The position numbers were made by a program, and so were the translations under genes. This document shows positions 63,974 to 64,000 of a stretch of 64,000 nt of DNA, piece by piece. The notes beneath the pieces are model-generated. The model saw only the letters and a list, made by a program, of their open reading frames with translations, made no database searches and was not told where the DNA came from. The stretch is from Streptantibioticus ferralitis (GTDB lineage Bacteria; Actinomycetota; Actinomycetes; Streptomycetales; Streptomycetaceae). The DNA lies in assembly GCF_029223525.1 (NCBI RefSeq), contig NZ_JARHTQ010000022.1:1-64000 (forward strand), in the 5' to 3' direction. Position 1 is the stretch's first letter. Each line of letters opens with the position of its first letter.

Positions 63974-64000
63974 ATGAGAGTTGGGGAGCTTGCCGCGTGT
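63974..64000 (+). CDS. Start of a MerR-like regulator (cut by the window)
   Basis: Only the first nine codons lie inside: MRVGELAAC, the usual opening of MerR-family regulators (MRVGELAxxTGVSVRxLRYYE). No proof beyond this fragment and its place next to a decayed SDR gene. Confidence 0.45.

Overview
The window is one contiguous piece of a high-GC actinomycete chromosome, almost certainly Streptomyces or a close relative. The evidence is the 5S rRNA, the mycothiol (mshD), GlnR, CsoR, Nur and RsiG genes, many GTG starts, and a gene order that from memory follows much of the S. coelicolor SCO4126-SCO4180 core. All assignments come from reading the sequence; no search was run.

Layout. 0-0.2 kb: 5S rRNA, the end of an rrn operon, with its terminator. 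0.2-9.1 kb: a GNAT gene, then a tightly coupled minus-strand operon whose products match a minimal Gram-positive type IV secretion machine (VirD4-, VirB4-, SCO6880-, VirB6/TrbL-, VirB8/TcpC- and small VirB2-like proteins), and a divergent gene for a lytic transglycosylase/NlpC-P60 wall hydrolase (VirB1-like). No relaxase is present. 9.3-12.7 kb: a PAP2-like protein with a changed active site, a Tat-exported flavin oxidase, a small protein, and copper-sensing CsoR with its operator. 12.8-22.9 kb: a phosphate/polyphosphate island: DUF47 plus PiT transporter, pstSCAB with a PHO box, a Nudix hydrolase, a CHAD protein and polyphosphate kinase. 22.9-23.6 kb: a gene-free stretch with an exact 25-bp tandem array and a 20-bp inverted repeat. 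23.6-24.6 kb: mshD.

24.6-40.3 kb: a type VII secretion (ESX) island set into the core order. It holds DUF6177, EccC, a MinD-like ATPase, EccD and a small membrane protein. A WhiJ-type regulator/DUF397/RsbW-like ATPase module follows, then an RDD protein. The far end carries two Esx proteins, a DUF6507 protein, an 893-residue WXG-type polymorphic toxin with a PD-(D/E)xK-like C-terminus, and its Imm49 immunity gene. EccB, EccE and the mycosin are absent from the window. A truncated nitrilase-like remnant at 40.3-40.6 kb looks like the scar at the edge of this island.

40.6-57 kb returns to core genes: an MprAB-like two-component system with an adjacent HtrA-like protease, a LacI regulator, GlnR, a hydrolase, MoaD-like and membrane proteins and a DUF2993 protein. 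A cysteine-containing leader peptide precedes a sulfurtransferase/DUF1416 pair. Then come DUF3099, DsrE-like, a 33-residue membrane peptide, a nitrobindin-like protein, Nur, a YgfZ-like protein, Dtd, the c-di-GMP-binding anti-sigma factor RsiG, an asparaginase and two GNATs. 58.6-64 kb: asd behind a 49-bp imperfect repeat, an alpha/beta hydrolase, a FAD monooxygenase divergent from a TetR regulator, a methyltransferase, a decayed SDR gene and the first codons of a MerR-like regulator cut by the window end.
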